DNA of 9,412 bases from Gammaproteobacteria bacterium (GCA_030426705.1 JAUHXW010000091.1:1-9412); one strand, 5' to 3'. Counted from the first letter of the stretch, positions 1 through 7,661 are shown. Numbers and translations: made by a program. The notes: generated from the sequence alone by a model not told the origin.

Positions 1-638
1 TCATTGTCATAATCAAAAAAACCAGCCGATGTGGTCCAGTCACTGGCTTCACAATTGAAGGAGTTGTCAGAAATTTTATATGTACCATCTTGCTGATTCA
101 GATAAAGAACATTACTTCCAATAGCTGCTACAAAAATGTCCTGAAAGCCATCTTGGTTAACATCAGCAACAGCAACGCCAGTACCATATAAAGTTTGGTT
201 TATATTTCTGTTAGCGCTTTGTTCAGTGAAATACCCTTGCCCATCATTGACAAAAAGTTGGTTACTGGTGTTATTGTTGCCATCCCAAGATGTACCATTG
301 GTTAAAAATAAATCTAAATCACCATCATTTTCAATGTCAATAATAGCAATCCCTGCACCCATAGACTCAGGTAACCATTTATTCCCTGTAGCACCGCTGA
401 AATGATTGTATTTAACGCCCCTGATTTCGCTTTCTTCTGTGAATACTACATCAGGCGGTTTATGTTGGTTGGTTTTTGTTGTTTGAGTTACTGTTGGATG
501 TGTTATTGAGCTTTTCTGTTGTTCAGCTTTTGAGGTTTTATACCAATACAATGCATAAGCAACTAAACCGAGAACAAATAATGCCAATAAACTTTTTAAA
601 TAAAAGGATCTGTATGTAGAATGATTGCGCTGTGTCAT
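1..638 (-). CDS. Membrane-anchored FG-GAP/VCBS repeat protein (CRTAC1-like), 3' end outside window
   Basis: The first 212 codons of a gene that runs off the left edge with no stop. Residues 1-15 are basic, and about 16-33 form one hydrophobic segment (LLALFVLGLVAYALYW), predicting an N-in signal anchor with the rest in the periplasm. A low-complexity Thr/Gln/Lys linker (about 38-62) leads to FG-GAP/VCBS repeats with calcium-loop signatures: DIENDGDLDLFL at 101-112 and DVNQDGFQDIFV at 159-170. A third repeat starts at about 205 (GFFDYDN). This family folds as a beta-propeller and often ends in an ASPIC/UnbV domain, which would lie beyond the window. The ATG at 638 is 2 nt after the stop of the displaced cytochrome frame (TAG at 643-641). 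No clear Shine-Dalgarno sequence is visible, which suggests translational coupling. Function unknown; probably a partner of the two genes upstream. Confidence 0.85.
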   Translation of the reverse strand, partial: MTQRNHSTYRSFYLKSLLALFVLGLVAYALYWYKTSKAEQQKSSITHPTVTQTTKTNQHKPPDVVFTEESEIRGVKYNHFSGATGNKWLPESMGAGIAIIDIENDGDLDLFLTNGTSWDGNNNTSNQLFVNDGQGYFTEQSANRNINQTLYGTGVAVADVNQDGFQDIFVAAIGSNVLYLNQQDGTYKISDNSFNCEASDWTTSAGFFDYDN

Positions 639-640
639 AT

Positions 641-982
641 CTAATCAATGATGATAATGTCTTGTTTTGCTTGAAATTGTTGCAAAGTGAGGGGGTATGA
701 AGGGTCACTGTCTAATTGATAAAGCACCAATCTGTTGGCAGCCTTATCCGCAGCTGGGTATTTTAACCTTGCCTTATTTATGGCCACTTCATTAATGCGA
801 TCATCTACTTTATAAAACTCATACTTTTCTTGCATCAGGTTGGCTTGATCTTTATCGCCTTTAATTTTCGCTGTGGTGAATAGTCCATAATAGGCTGGGG
901 CCCATTCTGAATTAAGTTTAAGGATTTCCTGAAACAAATTCTCGGCATTTTGTAACCATATCAGACATTCGTATAGTGCCTC
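641..982 (-). pseudogene. Displaced C-terminal TPR segment of the multihaem cytochrome (+1 frame)
   Basis: An open frame of 113 codons, bounded upstream by TGA at 985-983 and ending in TAG at 643-641. It reads EALYECLIWLQNAENLFQEI and continues as a typical TPR: helix A, then EWAPAYYGLFTTAKIKGD, then a charged helix. The tail (KARLKYPAADKAANRLVLYQ) resembles the C-terminal ends of TPR-bearing multihaem cytochromes as I remember them. It sits exactly where the upstream 831-residue protein changes from TPR-like sequence to an unstructured 20-residue tail. I therefore read it as the true C-terminus of that protein, moved out of frame by one extra base or a two-base loss around 978-984. It has no credible start codon of its own; a TTG at 937 would begin in mid-repeat. 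Sequencing error, real mutation or recoding cannot be told apart here. Confidence 0.75.
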
Positions 983-3413
983 TCAGCGTAATTTTTTGTT
1001 CTTCACCATTGAGTGCCATTTGGATATAGGCTTGAGCAACTTCAGTCAAAAAGCCATAGTCCTTACTAAAATCAAAATCAGACTTAACAGCAGTTTCATA
1101 TTGACTTTCCATTACAATATGAAAAGAAGTTATCGCTTCATTTATTCTTCCATTTAAGAAATGAAGTTTGCCCGTGAAATAATCCAGGTGCCATGGATAG
1201 GGATAATCATTTCTTTCAATGGCTTGATCTAGTAGCTCTTGAGCCAAACCTAATCTGCCCTCCTGTAAGTGAACCCGCAATAAATTAATCAGTCCATGTG
1301 GTTTCCCTGAATTAATGACTTGATTGAAAGCATAAGCTGCAGATTTATACTCCTTGTTTCTTAACAGCGCTATACCATAATCATTCCATCTCTTCCATAA
1401 TGAGTCTTTGCTGTTTTCTTTGCCATCAGATTGGTTTAGGTTTAAATTCGAAGAAGCTATTTTTACCACTGGTAAATCATTGATTAAATCAGGCTGATTC
1501 ATGAAAGCGCGATAATATTTTGTATTGAATTTACGATAATACAGGTTGGCTTCAATATGAATATTTTCTGAGGTTTCTGGAGGTAGATCGAATTCAAAAT
1601 GAACTATGGCGGCTGCACCAGGTGGAATTTGATGATTGTAAAGTGCAGTATATATGTCTTCGGCGTTTCTTAACTCAATTTTATTACCTTCGCGATCAAT
1701 GATAAAAGCGTTGGCTAAATAAGCATATGGATTTAATTCACCCGCATCATTTACACCGCCATTATGAGCAATTAATTGGTTATTATCATAAATAGCTATT
1801 TCTAACCAAATTTGATTGGAATCGGCTGTGCCTTGGGTAAATAAATGTCCTAATGTCTTGGTTTTTAAAACTGCTTCAATGATATATGTTTGTTCATTGT
1901 TGGCTGTTAATTCACGACCATCAGAAATTTGTAATGTATCTAAATCAATTTCATCTGTTTTAATTCCAAACAAATCAATCTCTACTGAATTTTTTAATAA
2001 TTCAGAATGCTTTTCATTGTGTAATTGATCTTTTAAATATTTGATGGCATTGTTGGCCACATCAAACCGATGGTCTTTGACCAACCTCATTCCTGACTCA
2101 GCCACGTAGTCAGCGGCGATATCATCTGATTCGATTGGCTTCATGTGACAGTCTTGACAAGCCTCTTTTGCTTTTGGTGGGTAATAAAAACTATTTACCT
2201 TGTGACCAGATACGCCACTGAGCCAAAAACTATCGAAATGATTTTGTCCACGTAACCATCTAAAATCATTTAACTCAGCAGGTAAAGAAACTTTATGACA
2301 AGTCGAACAAAACAGAGCATCCTGGTGTAATGGTTTTAAATACGTGGATTTATGTAAATCAGGTTTACTTTTAATCAATAAATTATTCACCCACTTAAAA
2401 AGGGGGTCTTCTGATTCAGTTAATGGGTATTCCACTGGTAGTGCCAATTGGAAAGCACCGTTCCCTTTATGACTGTTGATTTGTTCAATTAAATGGCATG
2501 AGCTACAGGTTATTCCTGCTTGGGCATTACTTAACTTTTCTTGTTCTTTGGTTAATCCATCAAATTCTCCACTGAATAACAAGACTGGATCATGACAAAC
2601 TGCACATAATCGAGCTGCATCGGCATGACCATCACGAGCCTTCATTTTCTCTCGTGTGTTGTTTACAGCAAAAGCATAGGCTGGGTTGTTGAAACTTGAA
2701 AAATGATGCACCGAACTGAGCCATTGCTGATGGGTATCTTCGTGACAGCTCGTACAAAATTCATTGTTATTCAATTTGTGAGCAGGAATCAAACCACCGG
2801 AATCAGTGGTGGCGAAAGTTGGCGTTAAGTGCCCATTATCAGACAGTTGTTTAACTTCTTTTTCTGAAAGGGTTATATAAGCCAACAAAGTCAATAAAGT
2901 AAAAACGACAACCCATTTGCCCAGTTTTAAATTCAAAGAACGTCCAGCTAAGCGATGTAATACAAATAACCAGCAACAAAATACAGGTATAAGCACATGA
3001 AGCCAGTAAATAAGAAGGCGATAATGACTGTTGAATGATTCCAGATTTTCAGTCAATCGGGTTAGTAATAAACCTGTTATGATGACTACAAAAGAGCTTA
3101 TCAATAACAAATAACCAGCTCTTTTGGCTGTTTTATTTTTGTAGCTTTGGGTGTTCTTGGCATGTATGAAACCATAAATAGATAAGGGGATTATCACCGT
3201 AATACCTAAAACCAAGTGCCCCAAAAACATCCAAAGATAAAAGGCATCTTGAATACTGGTGTCTATTAACCATTCATAGAAAGTAACGCCAGCTAAATAA
3301 ATTGAGTTTATTGCAAGTAATGCTATCAACAGCAATAAAGTGATAAGTACGCTGTAAAGTTTAGGGCCAACAGCTTTAGAATATTGATTACGATGACTGG
3401 TTTCGTGTTTCAT
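918..3413 (-). CDS. Membrane-anchored pentahaem cytochrome c with TPR domain, apparently frameshifted near its 3' end
   Basis: 831 residues as read. Five hydrophobic helices lie at about 20-42, 57-82, 99-118, 131-156 and 166-182. Basic residues cluster at the N-terminus and in the loops after helices 2 and 4, giving N-in topology and placing the rest in the periplasm. Five CxxCH haem motifs follow: C220TSCH, C270AVCH, C303SSCH, C369STCH and C419QDCH. The first sits in a CxxCHxxxHxxW...SxHH context typical of cytochrome c554-like multihaem proteins. Residues about 495-640 form a beta-rich domain (LGHLFTQGTADSNQIWLEIA) seen in such cytochromes. Residues about 670-810 are TPR-like. After residue about 811 the frame loses TPR character and ends 20 codons later, while the TPR continues in the +1 frame down to 641; the restored protein would be about 924 residues. 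The start overlaps the upstream stop by 1 nt (TAATG). Likely role: electron transfer across or at the inner membrane; partner and substrate unknown. Confidence 0.9.
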   Translation of the reverse strand: MKHETSHRNQYSKAVGPKLYSVLITLLLLIALLAINSIYLAGVTFYEWLIDTSIQDAFYLWMFLGHLVLGITVIIPLSIYGFIHAKNTQSYKNKTAKRAGYLLLISSFVVIITGLLLTRLTENLESFNSHYRLLIYWLHVLIPVFCCWLFVLHRLAGRSLNLKLGKWVVVFTLLTLLAYITLSEKEVKQLSDNGHLTPTFATTDSGGLIPAHKLNNNEFCTSCHEDTHQQWLSSVHHFSSFNNPAYAFAVNNTREKMKARDGHADAARLCAVCHDPVLLFSGEFDGLTKEQEKLSNAQAGITCSSCHLIEQINSHKGNGAFQLALPVEYPLTESEDPLFKWVNNLLIKSKPDLHKSTYLKPLHQDALFCSTCHKVSLPAELNDFRWLRGQNHFDSFWLSGVSGHKVNSFYYPPKAKEACQDCHMKPIESDDIAADYVAESGMRLVKDHRFDVANNAIKYLKDQLHNEKHSELLKNSVEIDLFGIKTDEIDLDTLQISDGRELTANNEQTYIIEAVLKTKTLGHLFTQGTADSNQIWLEIAIYDNNQLIAHNGGVNDAGELNPYAYLANAFIIDREGNKIELRNAEDIYTALYNHQIPPGAAAIVHFEFDLPPETSENIHIEANLYYRKFNTKYYRAFMNQPDLINDLPVVKIASSNLNLNQSDGKENSKDSLWKRWNDYGIALLRNKEYKSAAYAFNQVINSGKPHGLINLLRVHLQEGRLGLAQELLDQAIERNDYPYPWHLDYFTGKLHFLNGRINEAITSFHIVMESQYETAVKSDFDFSKDYGFLTEVAQAYIQMALNGEEQKITLRGTIRMSDMVTKCREFVSGNP

Positions 3414-6400
3414 TAGTTGCCGGACATAAATCTTGTATTATATTGTTTATTTAATGCATTTGCTTGTGGAGTAATTTCACCAGAATGAGGTAACGGTGTC
3501 AAATATTTATCATTTTCAGTCAAAATATCCATGTCTTTTGCCCATCCATAGAATTCCATCACATAAAATCTTTGTCTGTTTTTTGCTGGTTTATGTTCAG
3601 GTTTATCAAATTTAAATGTGACCGCTTCACCTCCGGATACAATGGCCAATGCGTTGTCTTTTTGTTCAACCAAAGGCTCTACCGGTCCCAATTGAGTGTA
3701 GGCACCCGTCATGTGTCTGGTATCCGCAAAAGGCTTTCTCTGGCTGAAATCGTAAATAGGGTAACGATGGGGCCCATTGTCTCTTTTTGGAAAACCGATA
3801 ATTGATAAATTCGCGTTCACTAAAGGGATTTCATGAACTTTAACTTCGGGGTAGATACGTTCAGCCACACTGATCTGGTCAATATAAACTTCTTGCGTAC
3901 TTCTTATTCTTAACTTATTCGCAGTTTTTCCTTCAGGTAGGGTGAATTTGATGGCTGACATTTTTGGCATACCTGCCGGAAATCCCCAGTTATCAAGAAC
4001 ATTGACCCATTCACCATCTATTTCAACATCTAAACTGGGATATTGTAGCGATTCACCCGCTTGCCAGGCAGCAAAGCTGGTTTGGGAATAACCATATTCT
4101 ACCCAACCATGTAGCATCAAAATCAGATTGCCTTCCAAAACTTGTTCAAAAATCATGACATGTTCTTGAGGCTCCTTTAATCGTCCTAAAAATCTTAAAT
4201 CCAATTCGCCAACGGGTAGTGGATTTGCATCAACTGACTGGTTAAATGAGGTCGTGTCTTCGCCATTTTGACTGATGATTTGTCGTGGTAGCCAACGTTC
4301 CTTGTAAAACATCAACTCGCCTGTGGGTTGGTCGCTTTTGATCGCTAATCGTTCATCAAGAACTGCATTAATGCCAACTTCAGTCTCATAATACTTCATG
4401 GCTAATGCATCTAAAAACATGGTTTCTTCCATAGGCTCAGTCACTAAGAAGTTAAATTGGCTTTGTTCAACTTGTTGTTGACTTAACAGTAAGAATTCCC
4501 AATCTCTGGGAGATGCATAATTTTCATTATCAATCAAAAATCCGGTAGCGCCTACACCCATGACATCAGTTAAAAATTCAAAAGAACCATTTTGCTCAAT
4601 AAACAACACCGGACAGGATGATAACTGTCTCTGAGTTTCGGTTATTTTGATGAATTCACCAGGTTGTAGATTAAGCTCAGTTTGATAAACACCATCAGGC
4701 CATTGAATTTCTATAAAATCAACAACATCGGGCTCATCAGCAGTGCTAAAGGCTGGGATGTTAATGGCACCAATTGATTGATTGGAGTGGTGTGAATGAT
4801 TCAAATAAATTGACTTTTTGTGAAATTGCCCATTGTGTACAATTAATTCCGTACCTATTCCCAAAGCATTAGAGCGCATCGAATCTGCTGTTAATTCTTT
4901 TCCTGTTAGTCCCAAAGTTAGGAAAGAGTTTCGCTCTTGGCTTGCTGATATGGTTTTCAATTCATCTTGACCGATACATAACAATTCTGGACCGTTTTTG
5001 CTGGCGAGGATATGAAACGCAACCAATGGATTTTCGAATGAAAATATTTGGCTTTGATTCTCTTGGTTATGATATTGAATTTGATTGGCAGAAAAAAGTA
5101 ACCAGTCTTCTTCACCATTGCCATCAAAATCTTCTACAGTAAAGGATTCAAATGCATCATTAAATGATTTTTGAGACCATTGCCATGTATCATTGAAGGC
5201 ATCATAGTTAGATATGTGAATGTTATGACTGTCATCACTTAGGTAGGCTGTTGCACTTCCATCATCGTCATATTTTGTTAACAGCTGTTTAGCATTAAAG
5301 GCCAAAGCATGCTGTTTCAAATGATAGTTCCATAAACGGCCATTGGCGAGTAGCAATAATTCATTATTTTTTAATAACAATAAATCCAGATCTCTGTCAC
5401 CATCAATATCAATCAAGTCCACGTCAATAAAATTATTGTTTATAAACCCTTCAATTTCTTGTAACTCAATCAATTGGAATGTGTTGTTACCATTGTTATT
5501 GATCAAACTTAACCGACCTTGCTGATCTAGGCTGATGACATCTAAATCACCATCGTGGTCAATATCTGCTATTTTGATTTGTCTTGATTGAGGTAAATTG
5601 GCCTCCGGTAACGGTTGCGCCACTAAATCCCAATTGTTATCAGGCGATTGAATAAACACTTTGTCTTCGTTCTTAAGTGAGGTGACATATCCATCCAGTA
5701 AGCCATCCTGATTAACATCTGTTATTGAGATGTGGTCAGTTTCATGAAGCCCTGGAGCATTAATTATTCGATCAATGTTCCAAGTGGATTGGATTTGTCG
5801 ATATATTTCGACTTTATCATTGGCCGCAACCCAAATCTCAGGTTCTTCAAAATTAACAACAGTAACCTTCAAATGCGGAAATGGTTTTGCAAATGATTGA
5901 GGTGTGACAAAGGGTGCTTGTACAGTTTTAAGTGTGTTATCTATTTCATGTTGTTCTTCCAGGTTCGTTTGGGCCATGGCTTTTGGCCCCATTCGGGTAT
6001 ATTTGATTTCTGCCAAGCGAGATTGAGGATTCATCTCAAGCTTTTGGTAATCTTCAAGAAACCTTTCTGCCTCATCTGATAAACCCTGTCTTTGTGCAAC
6101 CATAAAAGCACCGTAATAAGCGGACCTTAAATAGGGATCAAGGGCTATGGAGCTATTAAATAGTGAATACGCGGACTCTAAGTTTCCAAGTTGCAGTTGG
6201 CATTGACCAAAAAAATATTTGGCATAGGCGTCATTGGTATCTGCGTTGACAACATAACTGAAATGTTCATTGGCTGTTTCACAACTTCCCTGGTTAAAAT
6301 AAAGCAACCCCAATAAATAATGTGCAACTATATCGTTTGGATTCGACTGAATTATTGCTTTCAAATCTTCAATCGCTTGCTCTTCATCTCCTTGCTTTTG

Positions 6401-6622
6401 GCGATTAAATCTTGAAATTATGTAATTGTGCTGGAAAAGAGGCTCCTCAGGAAAATTTTGGTGTATTTCTCTGAAAGATTCAAAAGCCGCTTCATAATCA
6501 AACGAACCCATTTGCCCAACACCTACATTGTTTTTTGACCATATTTCATCTGGAATTTTGTCAGCCTGCTGTTGACAACCAACAGTTAAAATAATCAAAA
6601 GAAAGAGTAAGCTGTTTCTCAT
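3413..6622 (-). CDS. Large lipoprotein with TPR, FG-GAP/VCBS and ASPIC/UnbV domains
   Basis: 1069 residues. A lipoprotein signal peptide ends in the lipobox LTVG-C16. Gln follows the cysteine, so the +2 rule predicts outer-membrane sorting. TPR units span about 38-200 (for example the DAYAKYFFGQCQLQLGNLES stretch). FG-GAP/VCBS calcium loops follow: DVNQDGLLDG (302-311), DIDHDGDLDV (353-362), DIDGDRDLDL (405-414) and DFDGNGEEDW (498-507). Residues about 575-663 resemble the ASPIC/UnbV domain (LGIGTELIV ... VDFIEIQWPDGVYQTELNLQ). The last 400 residues begin with SCPVLFIEQNGSFEFLTDVMGVGATGF and run through a Trp-rich region. I have a general memory of similar tails on other TPR/CRTAC1-type bacterial proteins but know no function. 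There are no CxxCH motifs. It starts 44 nt after fabI with no obvious Shine-Dalgarno sequence or terminator between them, and its stop overlaps the cytochrome start. Probably an extracytoplasmic scaffold or receptor for the cytochrome; this is inference. Confidence 0.9.
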   Translation of the reverse strand: MRNSLLFLLIILTVGCQQQADKIPDEIWSKNNVGVGQMGSFDYEAAFESFREIHQNFPEEPLFQHNYIISRFNRQKQGDEEQAIEDLKAIIQSNPNDIVAHYLLGLLYFNQGSCETANEHFSYVVNADTNDAYAKYFFGQCQLQLGNLESAYSLFNSSIALDPYLRSAYYGAFMVAQRQGLSDEAERFLEDYQKLEMNPQSRLAEIKYTRMGPKAMAQTNLEEQHEIDNTLKTVQAPFVTPQSFAKPFPHLKVTVVNFEEPEIWVAANDKVEIYRQIQSTWNIDRIINAPGLHETDHISITDVNQDGLLDGYVTSLKNEDKVFIQSPDNNWDLVAQPLPEANLPQSRQIKIADIDHDGDLDVISLDQQGRLSLINNNGNNTFQLIELQEIEGFINNNFIDVDLIDIDGDRDLDLLLLKNNELLLLANGRLWNYHLKQHALAFNAKQLLTKYDDDGSATAYLSDDSHNIHISNYDAFNDTWQWSQKSFNDAFESFTVEDFDGNGEEDWLLFSANQIQYHNQENQSQIFSFENPLVAFHILASKNGPELLCIGQDELKTISASQERNSFLTLGLTGKELTADSMRSNALGIGTELIVHNGQFHKKSIYLNHSHHSNQSIGAINIPAFSTADEPDVVDFIEIQWPDGVYQTELNLQPGEFIKITETQRQLSSCPVLFIEQNGSFEFLTDVMGVGATGFLIDNENYASPRDWEFLLLSQQQVEQSQFNFLVTEPMEETMFLDALAMKYYETEVGINAVLDERLAIKSDQPTGELMFYKERWLPRQIISQNGEDTTSFNQSVDANPLPVGELDLRFLGRLKEPQEHVMIFEQVLEGNLILMLHGWVEYGYSQTSFAAWQAGESLQYPSLDVEIDGEWVNVLDNWGFPAGMPKMSAIKFTLPEGKTANKLRIRSTQEVYIDQISVAERIYPEVKVHEIPLVNANLSIIGFPKRDNGPHRYPIYDFSQRKPFADTRHMTGAYTQLGPVEPLVEQKDNALAIVSGGEAVTFKFDKPEHKPAKNRQRFYVMEFYGWAKDMDILTENDKYLTPLPHSGEITPQANALNKQYNTRFMSGN

Positions 6623-6666
6623 GTCAGTGTTTTTAAAAGGTCCGTTGGTAGATTGTTTAAGTTGGC

Positions 6667-7452
6667 TTATCCAATTTCAGTCATGGCCATGATGTTATAA
6701 CCAGAATCAACATAAGTGATTTCACCGGTGATGCCATTGGCCCAGTCGGAACACAAAAAGGCAGCGGCTTTAGCCACATCTTCCTGAGTTACATTGCGTT
6801 TCAATGGTGCAGCATTGGCAACATGTTCTAACATCGATTTGAAATTACCAATACCCGATGCGGCCAGCGTTTTGATAGGTCCGGCTGAAATGCCGTTGAC
6901 TCTGATGCCTTCAGCTCCCAAAGAATGTGCCATATAGCGTACATTGGCTTCCAGGGCAGCTTTGGCCACGCCCATAACGTTGTAGTTGGTCATGGCTCTG
7001 ATGGCACCCAAATAGGTCAAAGTCAAAAGTGCTGCATCACGGCCCTGCATCATTTCGCGACCGGCCTTGCCCAATGCGGCGAAACTGTAAGAACTGATGT
7101 CCATCGCTGTTTGATAGCCTTCACGCGTTAAATTATCGAGGTATGAGCCTTGTAATAATTCACGTGGTGCAAAACCCACAGAATGAACGATGATGTCCAG
7201 GCCATCCCAGACTTTGCCCAGTTCTGTAAAAACATCATTGATTTGTTGGTCTGATTGCACATCGCAAGGCAATACGATTTCTGAATTGGTTTCCTCAGCG
7301 ATTTTGTCAACACGTTTTTTTAGTTTGTCATCCAGATAGGTGAATGCCAATTCCGCGCCTTGTTGATGCATGAATTCTGCGGTGCTCCAGGCGATAGAAC
7401 GGTTACTGGCTACACCCACAATCAATGCTTTTTTACCTTTTAGAATACCCAT
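6667..7452 (-). CDS. fabI: Enoyl-[acyl-carrier-protein] reductase (NADH), FabI
   Basis: 261 residues, the usual FabI length. It is an SDR-superfamily cytoplasmic enzyme that reduces trans-2-enoyl-ACP with NAD(P)H in the last step of each fatty-acid elongation cycle. Visible signatures: the glycine-rich cofactor motif GVASNRSIAW (13-22), HSVGFAP (90-96), and the catalytic region TYLGAIRAMTNYNVMGVAKA with Y147, Y157 and K164 matching the Y-x6-K pattern of FabI. ISAGPIKTLAASGI (188-201) forms the substrate-binding loop and the C-terminus is ITGEITYVDSGYNIM. Nothing is missing or truncated. The ATG at 7452 is preceded by a modest purine-rich site (CGGAA). The gene stands alone after a 280-nt structured gap and is followed 44 nt later by the FG-GAP/cytochrome cluster, possibly with read-through into it. 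Glycine at 93 is the position linked to triclosan sensitivity in the Escherichia coli enzyme. Confidence 0.97.
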   Translation of the reverse strand: MGILKGKKALIVGVASNRSIAWSTAEFMHQQGAELAFTYLDDKLKKRVDKIAEETNSEIVLPCDVQSDQQINDVFTELGKVWDGLDIIVHSVGFAPRELLQGSYLDNLTREGYQTAMDISSYSFAALGKAGREMMQGRDAALLTLTYLGAIRAMTNYNVMGVAKAALEANVRYMAHSLGAEGIRVNGISAGPIKTLAASGIGNFKSMLEHVANAAPLKRNVTQEDVAKAAAFLCSDWANGITGEITYVDSGYNIMAMTEIG

Positions 7453-7499
7453 GATTTTTCCGCTTAAAAATAGCTTGTTATCTTACTTTTTTTAAAATT

Positions 7500-7508
7500 A
7501 TTTTACCA
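7500..7508 (-). promoter_or_regulatory. Possible extended -10 promoter element for fabI
   Basis: On the minus strand TGGTAAAAT matches the extended -10 pattern TGnTATAAT with one mismatch in the hexamer. It lies about 48 nt upstream of the fabI ATG. I see no convincing -35 hexamer 17 nt further up, which an extended -10 does not strictly need. The region is AT-rich, so chance matches are common. If real, the inverted repeats at 7515-7629 would lie upstream of the fabI transcript start and not in its leader. Confidence 0.3.
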
Positions 7509-7514
7509 GCTTGC

Positions 7515-7533
7515 ATACCCTTTTAAATGGTAT
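7515..7533. repeat. Inverted repeat, 5-bp stem with 9-nt loop
   Basis: ATACC (7515-7519) pairs with GGTAT (7529-7533). Weak alone, but it directly abuts the next hairpin (7535-7554) and so forms the end of a row of hairpins between fabI and the YceI-like gene. Confidence 0.4.
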
Positions 7534-7534
7534 T

Positions 7535-7554
7535 GTGGCACAGGGAAGTGCCAC
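7535..7554. repeat. Perfect inverted repeat, 7-bp GC-rich stem with 6-nt loop
   Basis: GTGGCAC (7535-7541) pairs perfectly with GTGCCAC (7548-7554). No T-tract follows on either strand, so a simple intrinsic terminator is unlikely. It touches the neighbouring 8-bp hairpin with no spacer. Confidence 0.75.
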
Positions 7555-7574
7555 CTTGAGCCTGTTGGCTCAAG
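7555..7574. repeat. Perfect inverted repeat, 8-bp stem with 4-nt loop
   Basis: CTTGAGCC (7555-7562) pairs perfectly with GGCTCAAG (7567-7574) around a TGTT loop (AACA in the minus-strand RNA). No T-tract lies immediately downstream on either strand. This is the most stable single hairpin in the gap. Confidence 0.8.
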
Positions 7575-7577
7575 TGA

Positions 7578-7629
7578 GGTTAAAAAACATCAGCAAAATC
7601 ACACTTTTGTGGTTAAGTGTTTTTTAACC
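7578..7629. repeat. Perfect 11-bp inverted repeat with a 30-nt loop and competing inner stems
   Basis: GGTTAAAAAAC (7578-7588) is the exact reverse complement of GTTTTTTAACC (7619-7629). Alternative pairings use the same right arm: GGTTAA (7611-7616) with TTAACC (7624-7629), and ACACTT (7601-7606) with AAGTGT (7615-7620). On the plus strand the latter is followed by TTTTT like a weak intrinsic terminator, but no plus-strand gene needs one. Mutually exclusive stems could in principle act as a switch; there is no direct evidence for this. Confidence 0.7.
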
Positions 7630-7661
7630 GACACTGAAATAAGGACAGGAAGGCCTTTTTA

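Noticed and set aside
641..937. A separate 98-residue gene starting at TTG 937
   Set aside because: It would begin in the middle of a TPR helix, the frame runs open and TPR-like for 15 more codons upstream, and no ribosome site precedes it. It is better explained as the shifted end of the cytochrome gene.
975..990. Programmed +1 frameshift of the prfB type
   Set aside because: That mechanism uses a slow in-frame stop codon at the shift site. Here the zero frame reads CTG AGA GGC, the TGA is in the +1 frame, and no upstream Shine-Dalgarno-like stimulator is visible.
7601..7625. Intrinsic terminator on the plus strand (ACACTT/AAGTGT stem followed by T-run)
   Set aside because: The stem is short and AT-rich and there is no plus-strand gene anywhere upstream of it; the T-run is also part of the 11-bp palindrome.
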